A DNA stretch of 64,000 nt from Nigrospora sphaerica (lineage: Eukaryota > Ascomycota > Sordariomycetes > Amphisphaeriales > Apiosporaceae): assembly GCA_018287875.1 (NCBI GenBank), contig JAGVVL010000018.1:3154501-3218500 (forward strand), given 5' to 3'. The stretch's first letter is position 1. Each line of letters starts with the position of its first letter. The notes under the pieces are model-generated. The model did no database searches, was not told the origin of the DNA, and was given only the letters and a program-made list of their open reading frames with translations. This document shows positions 32,511-44,662 of this stretch, piece by piece. The position numbers were made by a program, and so were the translations under genes.

Positions 32511-35052
32511 GTTCCCCCTCCCCCTTTCCCTGTGGGCTTTTGGCCCTGACGCCGCCAACAACGAGACATCCCTCGGCCGAACGGGAAACAGAAACGAGGG
32601 CGGCTGCGGAGCTGACGGGTACGGGATCAGGTGCCGGGCGAGCGAGCTGCGCGTATACGTGTGTAAGGGTGGTCGTCGGGCTCGTAAGGCTGGCATCCAC
32701 CCACCCACATAACACCGGGTAAGGTAGGGGTGTGGGGGGGGGAACCAGTCGAAGTCCCGAGAGGGGGTTTGTCGAGACCTTGGACAGAAAGGGAGGATGG
32801 GGTTCCAAGTCAGAATCGGACAGATAGCCGACGACGATCACCGGGGGGTTGGAGGAAGGAAGGCCATGGCCACCGTCCTCTCTTCCTCTCTGTCTCCTAG
32901 GCCGCGTGGGTGGCGCCGTGCAGCCTGACGCAACGACAGCGGCAGCCGGCTCGCCCCACCAGGGAAGGGAGGGGGGCGAGGGCAAAAGAAAAGCCGCCGG
33001 GCCACTACTCCCCTCCGGGTAGATATTCCGTGCTTCGGACGGGCGGGTAAGCGACGGCTGCGTGGCGCTGACAATAAGTGCTCCCCCCACCCGCGTGCGC
33101 GACGCCGGCTACATGCTTTTCTTGGTGATCAAGGTAGCGCAGCAGCAAGTGGAGGGGAAGGAAGGGAGGGAGTGGCGAAAGGAGAAGTGCGCGGTGCCCC
33201 TCTCCACCACGCGGATGCCTCGCTGCCCCAGGGACCAGGGGCCCGGGTATGGAAGGGCGGGACGGGGGGCGACCCTTGCAAAAGGGAGCCGACAGGGCTA
33301 GGTAAATCTCCGGAGCGGAAGCGAGAGAGTGTGTGTGTATGGAGGGGGGGTGGAGGGGGGGCTGATGACCGACATACGCCCACCCGCCTCTCCCCCCTCC
33401 CTTCCACGTGTGAGAGCCGGCCGCCTCTTTCCTTCCCATCTCCCAGGAAAGACGGGTGGCAGCCTTCGGGAGATTCTGGGACGGTGTGGGCCGGTACGCC
33501 GCAGCTGGAAGAGGGCTGAGGTAAATGGAAGAGAGGGCGGGTAGAGAGGCGCAGCGGAGAAAGGAGGGAGACTAGAGACGTGGGTGAACTATCTCCCGTC
33601 CCTGCATCTGCACAACGGCCTCCCCTCATCCCCTCTTTCTGTGTCCACCTAACACGAGAAAGCCACAGGTGCGCAGCCCGGAGCTCGTGATTCGTCGAAA
33701 TGGGCGAGTACCCGGGTTTTCTAGACTTTCGGGGTTTTCAGCTGCTTGTCTCGGCCGTCTTCTCCTTCGGGAAGGGGATTTTTCTGCCCTTCTGGCCCGT
33801 CGCCCGAGAGGAAAAGAGGGCATTGCGTCGCGTTCTAGTAAGCGAGAGACAGAGGAAAGAGAGAGAGGGAGGCAGACGCCAGTGGCTTTGCGAGCTGAAC
33901 GCCCCCCTCGCTTCCGCTCTCCCAATGAACCCAAGAAGGCGGTCGCAGGCAGATGAATCCATGGGAACACGTGCCCCCCTCTTTCTTCCTCCTTTTCTCT
34001 CGTACAACCGGTGTAGGGGGGTACAGGACAAAATACGAACGGGGAAAACCCAGGTACCAAAACAGAAAATAAGACAGACAGTCAAGCCCACCATTCTAAC
34101 TCCCAAACGAGACTGGAGGCAGCAAAATGACGACGGCAGACCACATGGGGTGTATGCGTAAAGGGCAGAAATCAAAAAAGAAACAACGGTCGACGGCGAG
34201 GCAAAAAATGGCAGCGGAAACTCACTCATGCAATGGGGAAGCCAAAGGCGGATTATGTGGTGGGAGGACGGGTTCAAATGGGACGGTGACACGAATGCTT
34301 TCTTTGTCTGGAAGGAAAGACAAGGGCGTGCGCGCGCGCGCGAGAGAGAGAGGGGAGGAGCCAAACGTGAACATCCCGCCCATCGTGATCGGTTGTGTTC
34401 GGGCTGTTCGCTCTCAGGCAGTCCCTCGCCCCTTTCCGGGTATCCGAAAATGGGTTTGTTGCGCCAATTGGACTTGCGCCACGGGGGAGAAGCCGGAGCC
34501 TTCTTGGTACCACTCGCTTCCTTTGAATACCGGGGTTTAAAAGAGAATGAGAGGGACACTTGACAGGAGGGGAAAGGTGGAGGACGACCCAGTCGACGGG
34601 GAACGTTCCCTCCCTCCCCCGTCCCACAGCCGCTGACCCCAGGACCAACAAAGCTACCACGCCATGGGTTGGTGTTGGCGAGCGCGGAGATGATTCGCAT
34701 CCCAGGTGGTTGAGGTTGACAGAGAGAAGTCTTTTGCCCGTATGCGCGAGTCTTGCCTGCCCCAAACCCGGGTTGGGCGCTGCCCCAGGAAAAGAGAGAG
34801 CCAAGGTGACACCACAGCTCGCCAACGGGCGGACTCATTGGGCCGCTGGCTAGGGGCAAAAAAGTTCCTGCGGGTAAGGGGTTGTTTCTCGAGACCAAGG
34901 CTAGAGGCGCGTGTCATGTGGTGCGATACGAACGAGTCGATGCGGTGCGGGCGAGCGAACGCAACTACCAGGGGTGTTGTTGTTTTTCTTTCTTTCTTTG
35001 GGGGTTTCCCCCCCCCCTTCTTGTCCTTCCAGTCTCGTTTTCCTGTTTTCAC

Positions 35053-35073
35053 TGTGTGTGTGTGTGTGTGTGT
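35053..35073. repeat. TG dinucleotide microsatellite
   Basis: About ten TG units just downstream of the stop of the minus-strand Zn2Cys6 gene, probably within its 3' UTR region. Confidence 0.9.
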
Positions 35074-35154
35074 TGTATGTGCGTATACGGGGTGCTCGTG
35101 TCTGAGTGCGTGCCGTCCTCCCCCTCTTCCGCCTTTACCCCTCCCCTCCACCCC

Positions 35155-36791
35155 TTATGCCCCTCGATGCAGGCTGCCCACGGACCGTCGATGTTCGTTC
35201 AACGTCGCACTGCCGCTGGCGGTGCTATGCCTGGGCGCAGCAGGCGCAGCAGCAGTCTCGCTTCCGGCATGGGACGAGGGGCCGCCGCCTGGCGACACGA
35301 CATATGCTTGCGACGAGGTAGCCGCGGCCGTGGAGAGCTGGTGGTGAGCGTGGTGATGGTGGTGGTGCTGCTGCTGGTGCGCGTGCGACTCGGGCACGTA
35401 GACCTGGCCGTTGGACAGGACCGAGCCGCTGTTGCCGCCGCCGCTCGACTGCGAGTCCCGCCGACTGCTGCTGCTCGACAGTTTGCTGCTGTCCGTGTAC
35501 ATGTAGCCGTCGGACGCCTCGTGTGCCGCGCGGTACGCGCTCGCATCCGGTGGGGGTCCGTACAGGCCGTCAGTCGCCGCCGTTGCGCCGCCCGCTGCGG
35601 CCCCGGGAGGGTAGCCCGCGCCGTCGCCGCCGGGGCTCGCGGCGCCACGCGTCGTCGCTAGGTTGGATGGTAGCGTCGCCGGGGCAGCCGGGTACGGCAC
35701 GGGCGACTCGAAGCTGTTGTAACCGGCCGTCTCGGGGATGCTGCCGGCGCTCGAGCCCTTGCTGCTGGCGTACTGGCTGGACGCGCTCGCCAGTACGTCG
35801 CCGCGGTAGCTGCCCAGCCGGTGGTGCGTGGGCGCGAGCCGTTCCGACGCCGGCAGCGACGCCGCCATCCCCGACAGAGAGAACTGCGGCAGATCGTTGG
35901 CCACGGCGGCGGCGGGACGGTGCACCAGGTTGCTGTACGAGTACGGCGATGTCACCTCCGGGTCCGCGTACAGGGATCCCGACGAGCCCTTGGAGGAGCC
36001 GTACCGGTAGCCCGGCTGCACCAGCTGCACCGGGTCGTGGGTCATGTGCGGGTACGATGAGTAGCCCAAGTTGTAGTCGGCCGCCTCGTCCGAATAGGCG
36101 CCTGCCCAGCCCGACACGCCGTAGTAGCTGCCGCCCTTGGTGCCGTAGGTGTAGCTGTTCTGACGGTAGGCCGAAAAGTCACCGTTGCTGGGTGCCATAT
36201 CAGCCCCATAGGGCGAGACGGCCACCGGCGATGCGCCTCCGCGCGCGTGGTACGCTCGCCCCGACTCGACGTTGTAGCCGTACTCGTTGTCTCTCAGATG
36301 CGTCTCGGTGGAGGACACCTGTGGCTTCATCATCAGCCCGTGGAACAGCCGGCAGGGCATACCTGCCGAAGAGGGAGGGGGCGCTACCCGCAAGAATAGG
36401 CAAGGCTCATGACCAGCGTTCTTACAGTTGGAACATGGCCCGCCGTTTCCTGAATCCCCACTGCACCGGATTTTGCGCTTCCGGCATCGACCGCACTACA
36501 AGTAAGGCACGCACGGGTCAGTCCAGATTATTCTCCTGCCTCGTTCTCCCACCGGCGTGCCCAGTGCCGGTGGGGCACGGGGGGAGGAAAACTCACAGCG
36601 ACGGCGATCCTCTTGCGCGGGTGCGAGGCATCGTCCGAGTCCCGTTCCGTCATGCTCGAGGTCCGGGAGTCGTGGTGGGAGGGAAGAGGATAGCGCCGCT
36701 CAGCATGGTAGCCGCCGAGGGAATACGGCGGACAACCACGACTATATCGTCGGCCTACTTCGGTGCTGGCGTAACAAGCAGGAGTGACCAT
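35155..36791 (-). CDS. Zn(II)2Cys6 binuclear-cluster transcription factor
   Basis: Three exons give 488 residues: 36791-36597, 36495-36388 and 36318-35155. The middle exon is exactly 36 codons and carries the whole zinc cluster: Cys at 66, 69, 76, 86, 89 and 97 (C-x2-C-x6-C-x9-C-x2-C-x7-C), with CGRCRKRKIRC as its first half, preceded by HPRKRIAVA. Intron 1 is 101 bases (donor GTGAGT, acceptor TTGTAG). Intron 2 is 69 bases (donor GTAGCG, branch GCTGAT, acceptor CCACAG). It is a multiple of three and stop-free, so retaining it would insert 23 residues after CLFLR. The remainder is low-complexity, rich in Ser, Tyr, Gly and Ala, with a His run near the C-terminus and no fungal-specific TF middle-homology region seen. 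Expected role: nuclear DNA-binding regulator; targets unknown. Confidence 0.88.
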
Positions 36792-39700
36792 TGTCCCGCC
36801 GTCTTTCGTTCTTTCTCGGGAGGGTACGACCTCGAGGGGGGGGGGGGAGATGATATAGCAACCGGGCGAGGAAGAAAAACGGAAAGAAGAGGAGGGGGGT
36901 GGGGAAAACAAGAGCGCCCCCGTCCGGTCGGTACTGTATGTGGACGCCCGCCGAAAAGGAGCCGTGGTTGCCCGGGCTGGCAGGTACCTGTTCTGAACCG
37001 CGGCCCACAGCTCAGCGATTGCTCAATAAGACAGACAGCTAGCCGACCGTGCCTTCTCAGAAGGAAGAACCGAAGCGTAGACAGGGGGCGGGTAGAACAG
37101 GCGGATGTTGGACTTCTGGCCAGGCTGGGGCTTACGCGCCTCCTTTCTCTCTCTAGCACAATCTCCTGGGTGTGTTTGTGCGTGTTCGCGCGCGCGAGTG
37201 CGCCTGCCTGTATACGTGTGTATTGAGTGCGCTTGTCTGTCGCTCGGCAAATATGTTAGCCCTGAAATTTCAGCTGGGATGATCTCGAGCTTCACCAGGT
37301 GGTTGTCGTTCGTCTTGTCAGACTTGGGTGTTTCAAAAAGAGGCTCGTCAAACTTGGGGCAGTTTGCAGCAGGTGCTGGGGTGACGGGGGTGGGAGGATG
37401 CCGGGGAGAAATTGCTATGAGGACGAGGCGACGGGGGGAAAGGGGAAAAAAAGGAGGCTGCAAATCCCGTACTTGTTATACCCCGTGTGACCGTCCATCA
37501 GAGTAGACCAAGACGCGATGCTCAACGCCCTGGTAACGAAGCTGTTTGCAGGCTCCCTGTGCCATGAGGTGCGATTGTTGAAGTGTTCTCGTTGGAGAAA
37601 CATGTCACTTTCGACCCTTTGGCACAGCATATGTCAACGGATGTACACCAAGGCCTCGCCGTAGGAGGCTAGCACGTCACACATACAGCGGCCGCCTGCA
37701 GACTACACAGCCAGCGGCCATGTGGAAGATTGGCGCCCATCTCATCAGTGTCTTGAACAAGCCCAGTGGGGCAACCAGCACCAGCTCCAGGAGCCCCGCG
37801 AGCGCTAGTCCTCCGGATTCCTGTTACCCGGTCGCCTGTCAAGACCCCAGCAGCGATCTTGACCATGGGGGTCTGGTACTGGTCCACTTCCCGGTACTAC
37901 TAACGGAGCAGGCAAGGATGTACGGGGCCATGGATGCTGCCCCCAGCCAATAGGCCTCGGGCCCAGGTGATTCACCCTTCCCATATTGCCTGCCGCAGAG
38001 CGACCCCCCTGGGACGGGCGATGCCAGGTACGTGCCCACCTTGGGGGAGGGGCCGCACCCACAAGCACCACAGCAGTCACCCGGGTCCATCTTGGGGCCG
38101 GAACCAGCTGTTTGTCTGTCGCCATGGACTCTGGGGAATAGAAGGATGGACTTGGGGTGGACGCAGATTCCCGCGCGGCTTGCCAGGGAGTCGTGCTCAG
38201 CCCGCCCCCGCGTGCCCCAAAAGCCCAGCATGAGCAGCCCGGCGAGGGCCCGCCGGGCCAGCGTAATTCCAGCAGTAGAGGCGGCTCGCCACTCTCATAG
38301 AGCGACCGACTGCTCCGTCCTGGGCGCCAAGTAACTTGTCACGTCATCCGCAGGACGACGAATGACGGAAAACAACGACGCAGCGTACCATGTACGCAAG
38401 CATGCGTGTGGACACCAACGGCATGCTTACACACACAAGCCAGTACTTAGACGCACCCACATACACACACACAGACACGCTCGCACCATACTCGCCTACA
38501 TACATGGTATACATGTGCTGACGAATCGCGGAGAATTCGGGGGTGGGGTGGACAAGCAAACACACTGGCACCCTGGGTAACATCCTTGGGGAAGGGCAGT
38601 CTGGAACAACGACGTCGCCAAGTCCCGGTTGGGTTAGACCTTGGGCTTGGCCATGGGCTTGGCCGTGGGGGTGAGCGAGGGGTGGAGGCACAAACGTCGA
38701 GAGGCAGCGACAATGTGACCAGGTCTGACGCCCGCGAGGCGACGATTTCGTCTTCCGGTCGCCGGTAGCGTGTTGGGCAGCCTCCTGGGAGAGCCGTGGT
38801 CGCGGAGTCACTGCTGCTGAGCATGGGACAGATAGTGGGCGCATGACGCAGAGGGTCGTCATCTCATGGGTGGAAATCGTCTGTACCTCAAGTGTAACTA
38901 ACGGGAGAGGTTGGGAGCAGTTAGCCAGCCAAAGACGCGAACAGGCTTCTGGGCTCTGGAAGCGCCACCATACAGGGGTATACTGCTCTATTTTCAGGAT
39001 GCCCAAAGCATGAAGAACGACGCTGGGAGGGAAGGGAATCGGCCAAGGCCCAAACGAAAGACGACCATCATGGAACGGTTCCTGCAATCAGAAAATGTGA
39101 CAGGTCCTTGTAAGGGGTCCGATCCGGTGTGGTGGCCGCTGCAGAACTAGACACGCTGCAACCTCAAGATGAATAATATTGTGAAGGGGGTATGCGGCCC
39201 TGGCCGCATACGTGGGCGAAAGCGCGGGCGGCGATCGTTCCCATTCGCCACGCGCACCCATGACAGGAAGGCCGGGGCTGCATGCTCTCGTACGCGGAGA
39301 GGAGCAAACTTGGCGGGCTCTGAACTGTGAGGCGACCCGAAGCGACCGTGTTTGCCTGTGGCCACCGTACATGGATGGGGTCATCGTGAAGTCGAATGGG
39401 GATGGGACCTTCTTGTCCGGCAGCCGTCGCGTCTCAACAGTATCCGAGTACAGGCTGGCCTTGGCTAAGCCCGAAACGAAACAAACGAGAAGGATCATAA
39501 CTTCACCGACGTGACGGTAGCACAAAATACCCACAATTTGAGGACAGCAGGACGCTGGGCGAGATCGTCTGCCTCTGCTGCAATCGAGGGAGTAGCAAGA
39601 ATAGCCGTTCTGCTTTGGAGCCCACCGGGGCCACCGGGCAAACTGGAACCCGTTCGTAGGGATATGGTGCCGGCCGTCGTTCACCAAGACCGAGACAGTG

Positions 39701-42700
39701 AGATAGGCCTGAGTCACTTGACCCAGCAGTAGCGGACATCCGCGAACGGCAGCCGCCCCCCCCCCCCATTTCCCATTTTCCGAGGCGTCGGGTCTTGCAG
39801 CTACATAGCCTCCGAAATTCGCATATTCGTGTCCAAGGGGAACTGCCAGCCACAGTAAATGGTGATAGGTAGTCCGTCAATCTCTGACAGCCCCGTGCTG
39901 GGCGACTGGTCACTTTTTGGAACAGGCCGGCGAACGAGAAATGCGGTACTTGAGTGCTTGGCCGGGGCGTATACGTAGCGTCCAGATATCCGATTGGTCA
40001 AGCTTGTCCGTTTTCCTTCCCCCCATCTCTACCTGAGCACGTGGAACGTATGTCGTGCAGATGAGCGGGCGTAGGCCGGAGTGAGATAAGAAAGAGGCGA
40101 AAGGAAACGATGCCCAGGGCATCCTAGTCCCCAAGGTCTCGTGAAGTGGGTGACGATAAACTGTTCAGCAGCTTTCCTCACCTTTACATGATCCGCCGAC
40201 TGGAACATCAGAGTCGTCTCAGCATAGCCAGGGGGATACATGGCAGTTAAGGGCCAATCCCGGAAAGAAGAGTTGAAGGCGCAGAACGAGCGAGTGGGAG
40301 CGGATGCTACCGGCATGTAAGCCGTCCCGCGCCTGCAGAACGCGTATGAGACGATGTTGGGCAACTGGCTGCCATCCGACAGTTGCGCAAGTGCATAGGC
40401 TGGGCCCAGCTCCCCGCCATCCGAACTATGGCCGGGTCATCAAGGCTAGGTACATAGCTACTAGGCTGGACTCCTGAACCAAATGCCACTCTGATCCATG
40501 ACAGTGCGGCGCCTGCATGGTGGTGGGGAAGGATAGGCAGATGCGGTCGAACAACCATGATGGCCAGGTCCAATCCAGCTGTCTTGCCTGCCGGGTGCCC
40601 CGGGAGCTCGAGTTCCGGGCGGCGGCACGGCATTGGCAACGCTTGCCAGCCTGGCTTCTCATGCCTTGTTACCCGATACACTGGCTTGCTGTAACGGGGC
40701 TAGCATGGCGCTCTCCGGTGCTGTATCGCGTTGACTGCCACAGGCTCGCAGTCTGGAGCTTCCCACGGCATGGTATGATGAATACGTAGATGAGCATGAG
40801 CAGGAGGCATGACCCCTGAGCACTATGAAAGGGCGCACACGGTCCCTCAAGATGGCGGAAGCTGGCATCGCGCTGCGTGACGCAGTATGCAGCCGGCCGC
40901 AGCGTGTCACACGCGGCCCGCGCCGTGATTGGCGAGTGTGTTTCTGCAGTAGACGAAGACATGGGGGCCGTCTCTGCCCATTTCCCTCAATCTGGAATAG
41001 AAAGATCCTTCGGGGGCTGGGCTGATCTATAGGGAAGAGCTCGGACGTCAGCCTCCTGGACGTCCGTCTTCTGCATGGGGCGCACGGGTTGGCGGGCAGG
41101 GCCGTCGAGTGAAGCCGGGACATGGGCTGAGATTGTGCAAGACACGCCACCACCGTCTTCGCGGCGGAGCGTTGCGGGCGGCTGAATCAAGTAGAGCACG
41201 CATCAACGGCCGATGGCGGTCCTTCTTGTTCGCCTACAGTGAACAATGTTTCGGATGCCGGACTTTGCTTTAAATTGCTTCCAGCATCGCCCGGGGCCTC
41301 TTTGACCATGCGGAAGCAAGACATGCCCAGCTCGTCTGATTCGTCGCGTCTTGGCAAGGCCCATCCAACACGATGACACACAGCTCGTTGGTTCGGCTGC
41401 AATGGCTCTCTCGCCGTGTGTGTTTCCTTGCCTCTCTGCTCCCCGGTATGCTGGTACATAAGTACCCAGCACGTAGCAGCAGCGGCACCGCGGCGCGCGC
41501 AGACCGACAACGAGTCGGTCAATGCGGCATCGAAGGCCCTGGATACGGTGGTCAGTCAGAAATGTGCCGAAAAGGCATCGCATCGCAGCCCGGTCGTCTC
41601 ATTCGGGGTAGCAACTGGTAGTTGCAGCCGGCACAGCAAGAGCGATACGGCAGCATGGGCAGAACGCTTGACTGCACCCGACAGACAGTCTGTCGCCAAG
41701 CGGCAGGCATGTCTCGTCGGATCGCCCCAACATCAGTCCCTGAGCTGGAGATACGGAATGGCGCGCAATGTTCCCGCGGTGGCCAATGCATGCAAGGTGT
41801 ATGTATGTGGCTGGCAGAGCCGATGACGAGGAGCCGGGCCCAGATTATCCAGGGCCTCGGATAGATAGGCTCGATGGGCGGCATGGGCAGGAGGCGAGTT
41901 GGGCGCCGTATCGGGCCTTTGGTAGGGCCAGCTCAGATGGAGCAGGGCGACAAGGCGTGGACAGGCCATCGGGTGCGGGTTTCGGAGCATTTCCCAGACC
42001 GGCTGGAGAGCTAGCTGGAACATCTTCGGACCGAAGCTGGCTAGATTTCGGCGCAGCACCTACGAAACCCCACACTAATGGATCGTTCTGTGCGCCTCGA
42101 GTCGCCTAAGATCCATGGATAGTGGATGCCAAACCGCCGCCATGTGGAATCCATTGATCTCTCATATGAAGGGGATGGGGTCTACCCTTCACCGACCAGC
42201 CGTTACGAGCGCGGTAGCGGCAGGGCAACGGCTGGGCAACTGCGACAACACACCACGATAGCAGAAAGACGTTGACGGAATAGGGGTGTCGGGATTGGCA
42301 GCCGCAGCAACCTTGCGAACAAACGCGGGCTGGCGACAGGCGAAGCAAGGAGATGATGGGAACTGCCCCCACCACTCTGCACGAAGCTTCATCCCGGAGG
42401 ATGAATGTCGGTATCCCCCAAGCGACCCGGGGAAGGGGAGGCAAACGGCCGTCGTCGGTCTGACCGTGACCTTTTGGCGTGTATCGTTGCCTGCGAGAAG
42501 GGCCGTCGCAGCCGAGAAAAAGGAAACGTTGGGCAGGTGGGCGGGCACCAGACATCAAGGCCCGGTGCTCTCTCCCTATCTCCTGTCTGCATTCGCCGGC
42601 CCAGATGGTGGCGCCACCCAAGCCCCTGCAGACGCGATAGAACAAAGGGCGATGAGCGATGGGCTGCGGTGAATGCATGCGTCCCCATGGCATGCAGCCT

Positions 42701-44215
42701 CCCACGGCCATGTGTTCTGTCCGGCCTTGGCCTGACCTGACAACGCCCGAGACTACCTCACCTTCGCCTGCTTGCTGGAGGGGGCGGGCGATGCATATGT
42801 CCTGCTGGCCGACCTGGTGCGCCGGCACGCGCACGTCTTCTCTCGCTTTCTCTCCCCTACTACAGCCCGACCAAGAAAAGGGGGACGGCGTTCCCCGTCG
42901 TTCGCCGGCCTTGGGGTTTCCTATGCGTCCCAATGGCGGCCGATAACCATCACGTCCCCCGCACGCTTTCCTGGGGAGGAGCGTCTTCATTACTAACAGA
43001 TTGGCACCGGCGCGGCGGGCACCAAAACGACCGCATGGGTGTCGCTCACCATTCGTGGCATCGTTCGCCCACATCGCCCAGTCGACGCAACGGGCATCCT
43101 TCTCATCCCGTGAGCTCCCGTCCGTATTTGTTTGATCGACTCGGTCTGCAGCCGGGCTCGCCGGGGACGGGCAAGCAAGCACTAGACGTGGTGTGGCAGG
43201 GCGCGCCAGCCGCGGCGGCCACCCGACAGCAGCCCCTGACGTGGCCGCTACCCGTCTTTGCCGCGTCGAAGTTTTCTATTCGTCTTACACGGCTTCAGCT
43301 GACAGAACGGGCAGGGAGGGTTGGGAATGCCCGGAAAGGACAGCGAGGGAACCTGGCCTTCAGGTAGACCAGCCGCTTCCGGGGTCGTCCGCGAGCCAGC
43401 CGGACAACCGGACCAGCAGCGCAGCTTGGGGACGATGGCCCCGAAAGGAGGTTTGTATTGGTAATAGAGGCCATCACGCGTCGCCAACCCTCGTACCTCG
43501 GCCCCTCTTGATGTTAGCAAAGGCAGGATGAAGACAGGTATTTGCGTGTAGATCAGGCAGCCCCATGACAACAGGAATTCGGGACGTTGAAGCTGCTGGC
43601 TGGCATGGCCGTACGCGAGTCAGCGACTCTCTGACAGCCCCGGGACGTCTTGGTGCCAAGCGGCCGTCTGCAAATTAGCCGGAAATTGGGGATGGGCGGC
43701 ATATGGGGAACCGCACCGAAAGCGACTGGAAGAGGATGGGACAAGTGAGGGAATTCACACTTACCTTAATGTCGCTAGGGCGCCATGCATGGCGATACTA
43801 CTGAGTATAGTATGCGACTCGCGTGGATACCGTCCTGGGCAGGCTTGCTCCCCCAGATCCCCTTCCAACGCCCAGTCTCTCTCCCAATACGAATAAAGGA
43901 CGGAATCCGGGGAGGTGGATGGCCAGCTGAGCCGTCGGTGAGCCGATTGGGTTCGTGATGTTCATTCATTATTAATAGTATGGTCTACTGCCGACCACCT
44001 GGACGGGCTCTACTGGCGACCAGTCTGGATGTAGCTAGCCCGGCCCAGAAGCAGCCGGAACTGGCAGGTTCGCAGGATTTCAATGCGAGGCATTGCGGAT
44101 GGAGATGCCGCATTGCAGTGTTAGAGCCACGGCCACGAGCTGCCGATCATTCAGGTGTCATTACTAGCCGTAGCAGGTACAGGCAGACAGGCGGACGGAC
44201 AGACAGACAGGGCCC

Positions 44216-44229
44216 GGGGGGGGGGGGGG
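44216..44229. repeat. 14-base poly-G tract
   Basis: An uninterrupted run of 14 G following an imperfect array of GACAGACAG-like words (44188-44210). Confidence 0.9.
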
Positions 44230-44608
44230 CGATAGGTTAGGGCCGTCCGAAAACACCCGTCCGCTTCGGCCTTCTCTAACGGGTATCGCCTGGCGCCGAA
44301 AGCGGCTGTTGAAGATTCCACTTGCTTGAGGGCCGGCGTACTGGATACAACCTAAGCAAAGAGTAAATGGTGCGTGCCGTAGGGGAAAAGAGATAGGGAA
44401 GCATGTACCCTCTTCCTCGCCAGCCTCCAGCTTTGCCCCCAACCGGCCCTAGTCGCCCCCATTGGCGGATGGGGCCAGGGCTGTTCTGGCCCCAGTTTGT
44501 CGAGGCTCCAGGAGCCCCTGGAGGCTCAAGCTGTAAGTGGATGAGGGCCCTGAGCAACGGATGAGACGGTCTCGACGCTGCCCAGTCGGCCGTCGGCGGT
44601 GGACGGAA

Positions 44609-44662
44609 CTGAGAGAGGGAGAGAGGGAGAGAAGAGGAGAAAGAGAGAAAGAGAGAGCCCAG
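44609..44662. repeat. GA-rich low-complexity tract
   Basis: An imperfect GAGAGG/GAAAGA purine run on the plus strand in intergenic DNA. Confidence 0.85.

Larger units (their letters stand above)
30997..35154. other. 4.2-kb strand-skewed intergenic region
   Basis: Between the converging ends of the 2EXR gene and the Zn2Cys6 gene. Much of 31.2-34.7 kb is purine-rich on the plus strand (C/T-rich on the minus), with long G/A tracts and a 16-C run at 32495-32510. The skew leaves long stop-free frames, but none shows a domain. It also holds ATG and TG microsatellites. An unannotated noncoding transcript or a very long leader is possible. Confidence 0.45.

Noticed and set aside
33738..34898. Minus-strand 386-codon open frame
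   Set aside because: It lies in the C/T-skewed region, where stop codons are rare on this strand. The translation is low-complexity Ser/Pro/Leu/Arg with no domain and no coding-like pattern.
35523..37226. Plus-strand 567-codon open frame
   Set aside because: Antisense to the Zn2Cys6 gene, which has a diagnostic zinc cluster and good introns on the other strand. The plus-strand product is Arg/Pro-rich shadow.
42106..43182. Minus-strand 358-codon open frame
   Set aside because: Mixed composition without signal peptide, domain, repeat or splice context, and overlapped by equally long frames on the other strand.
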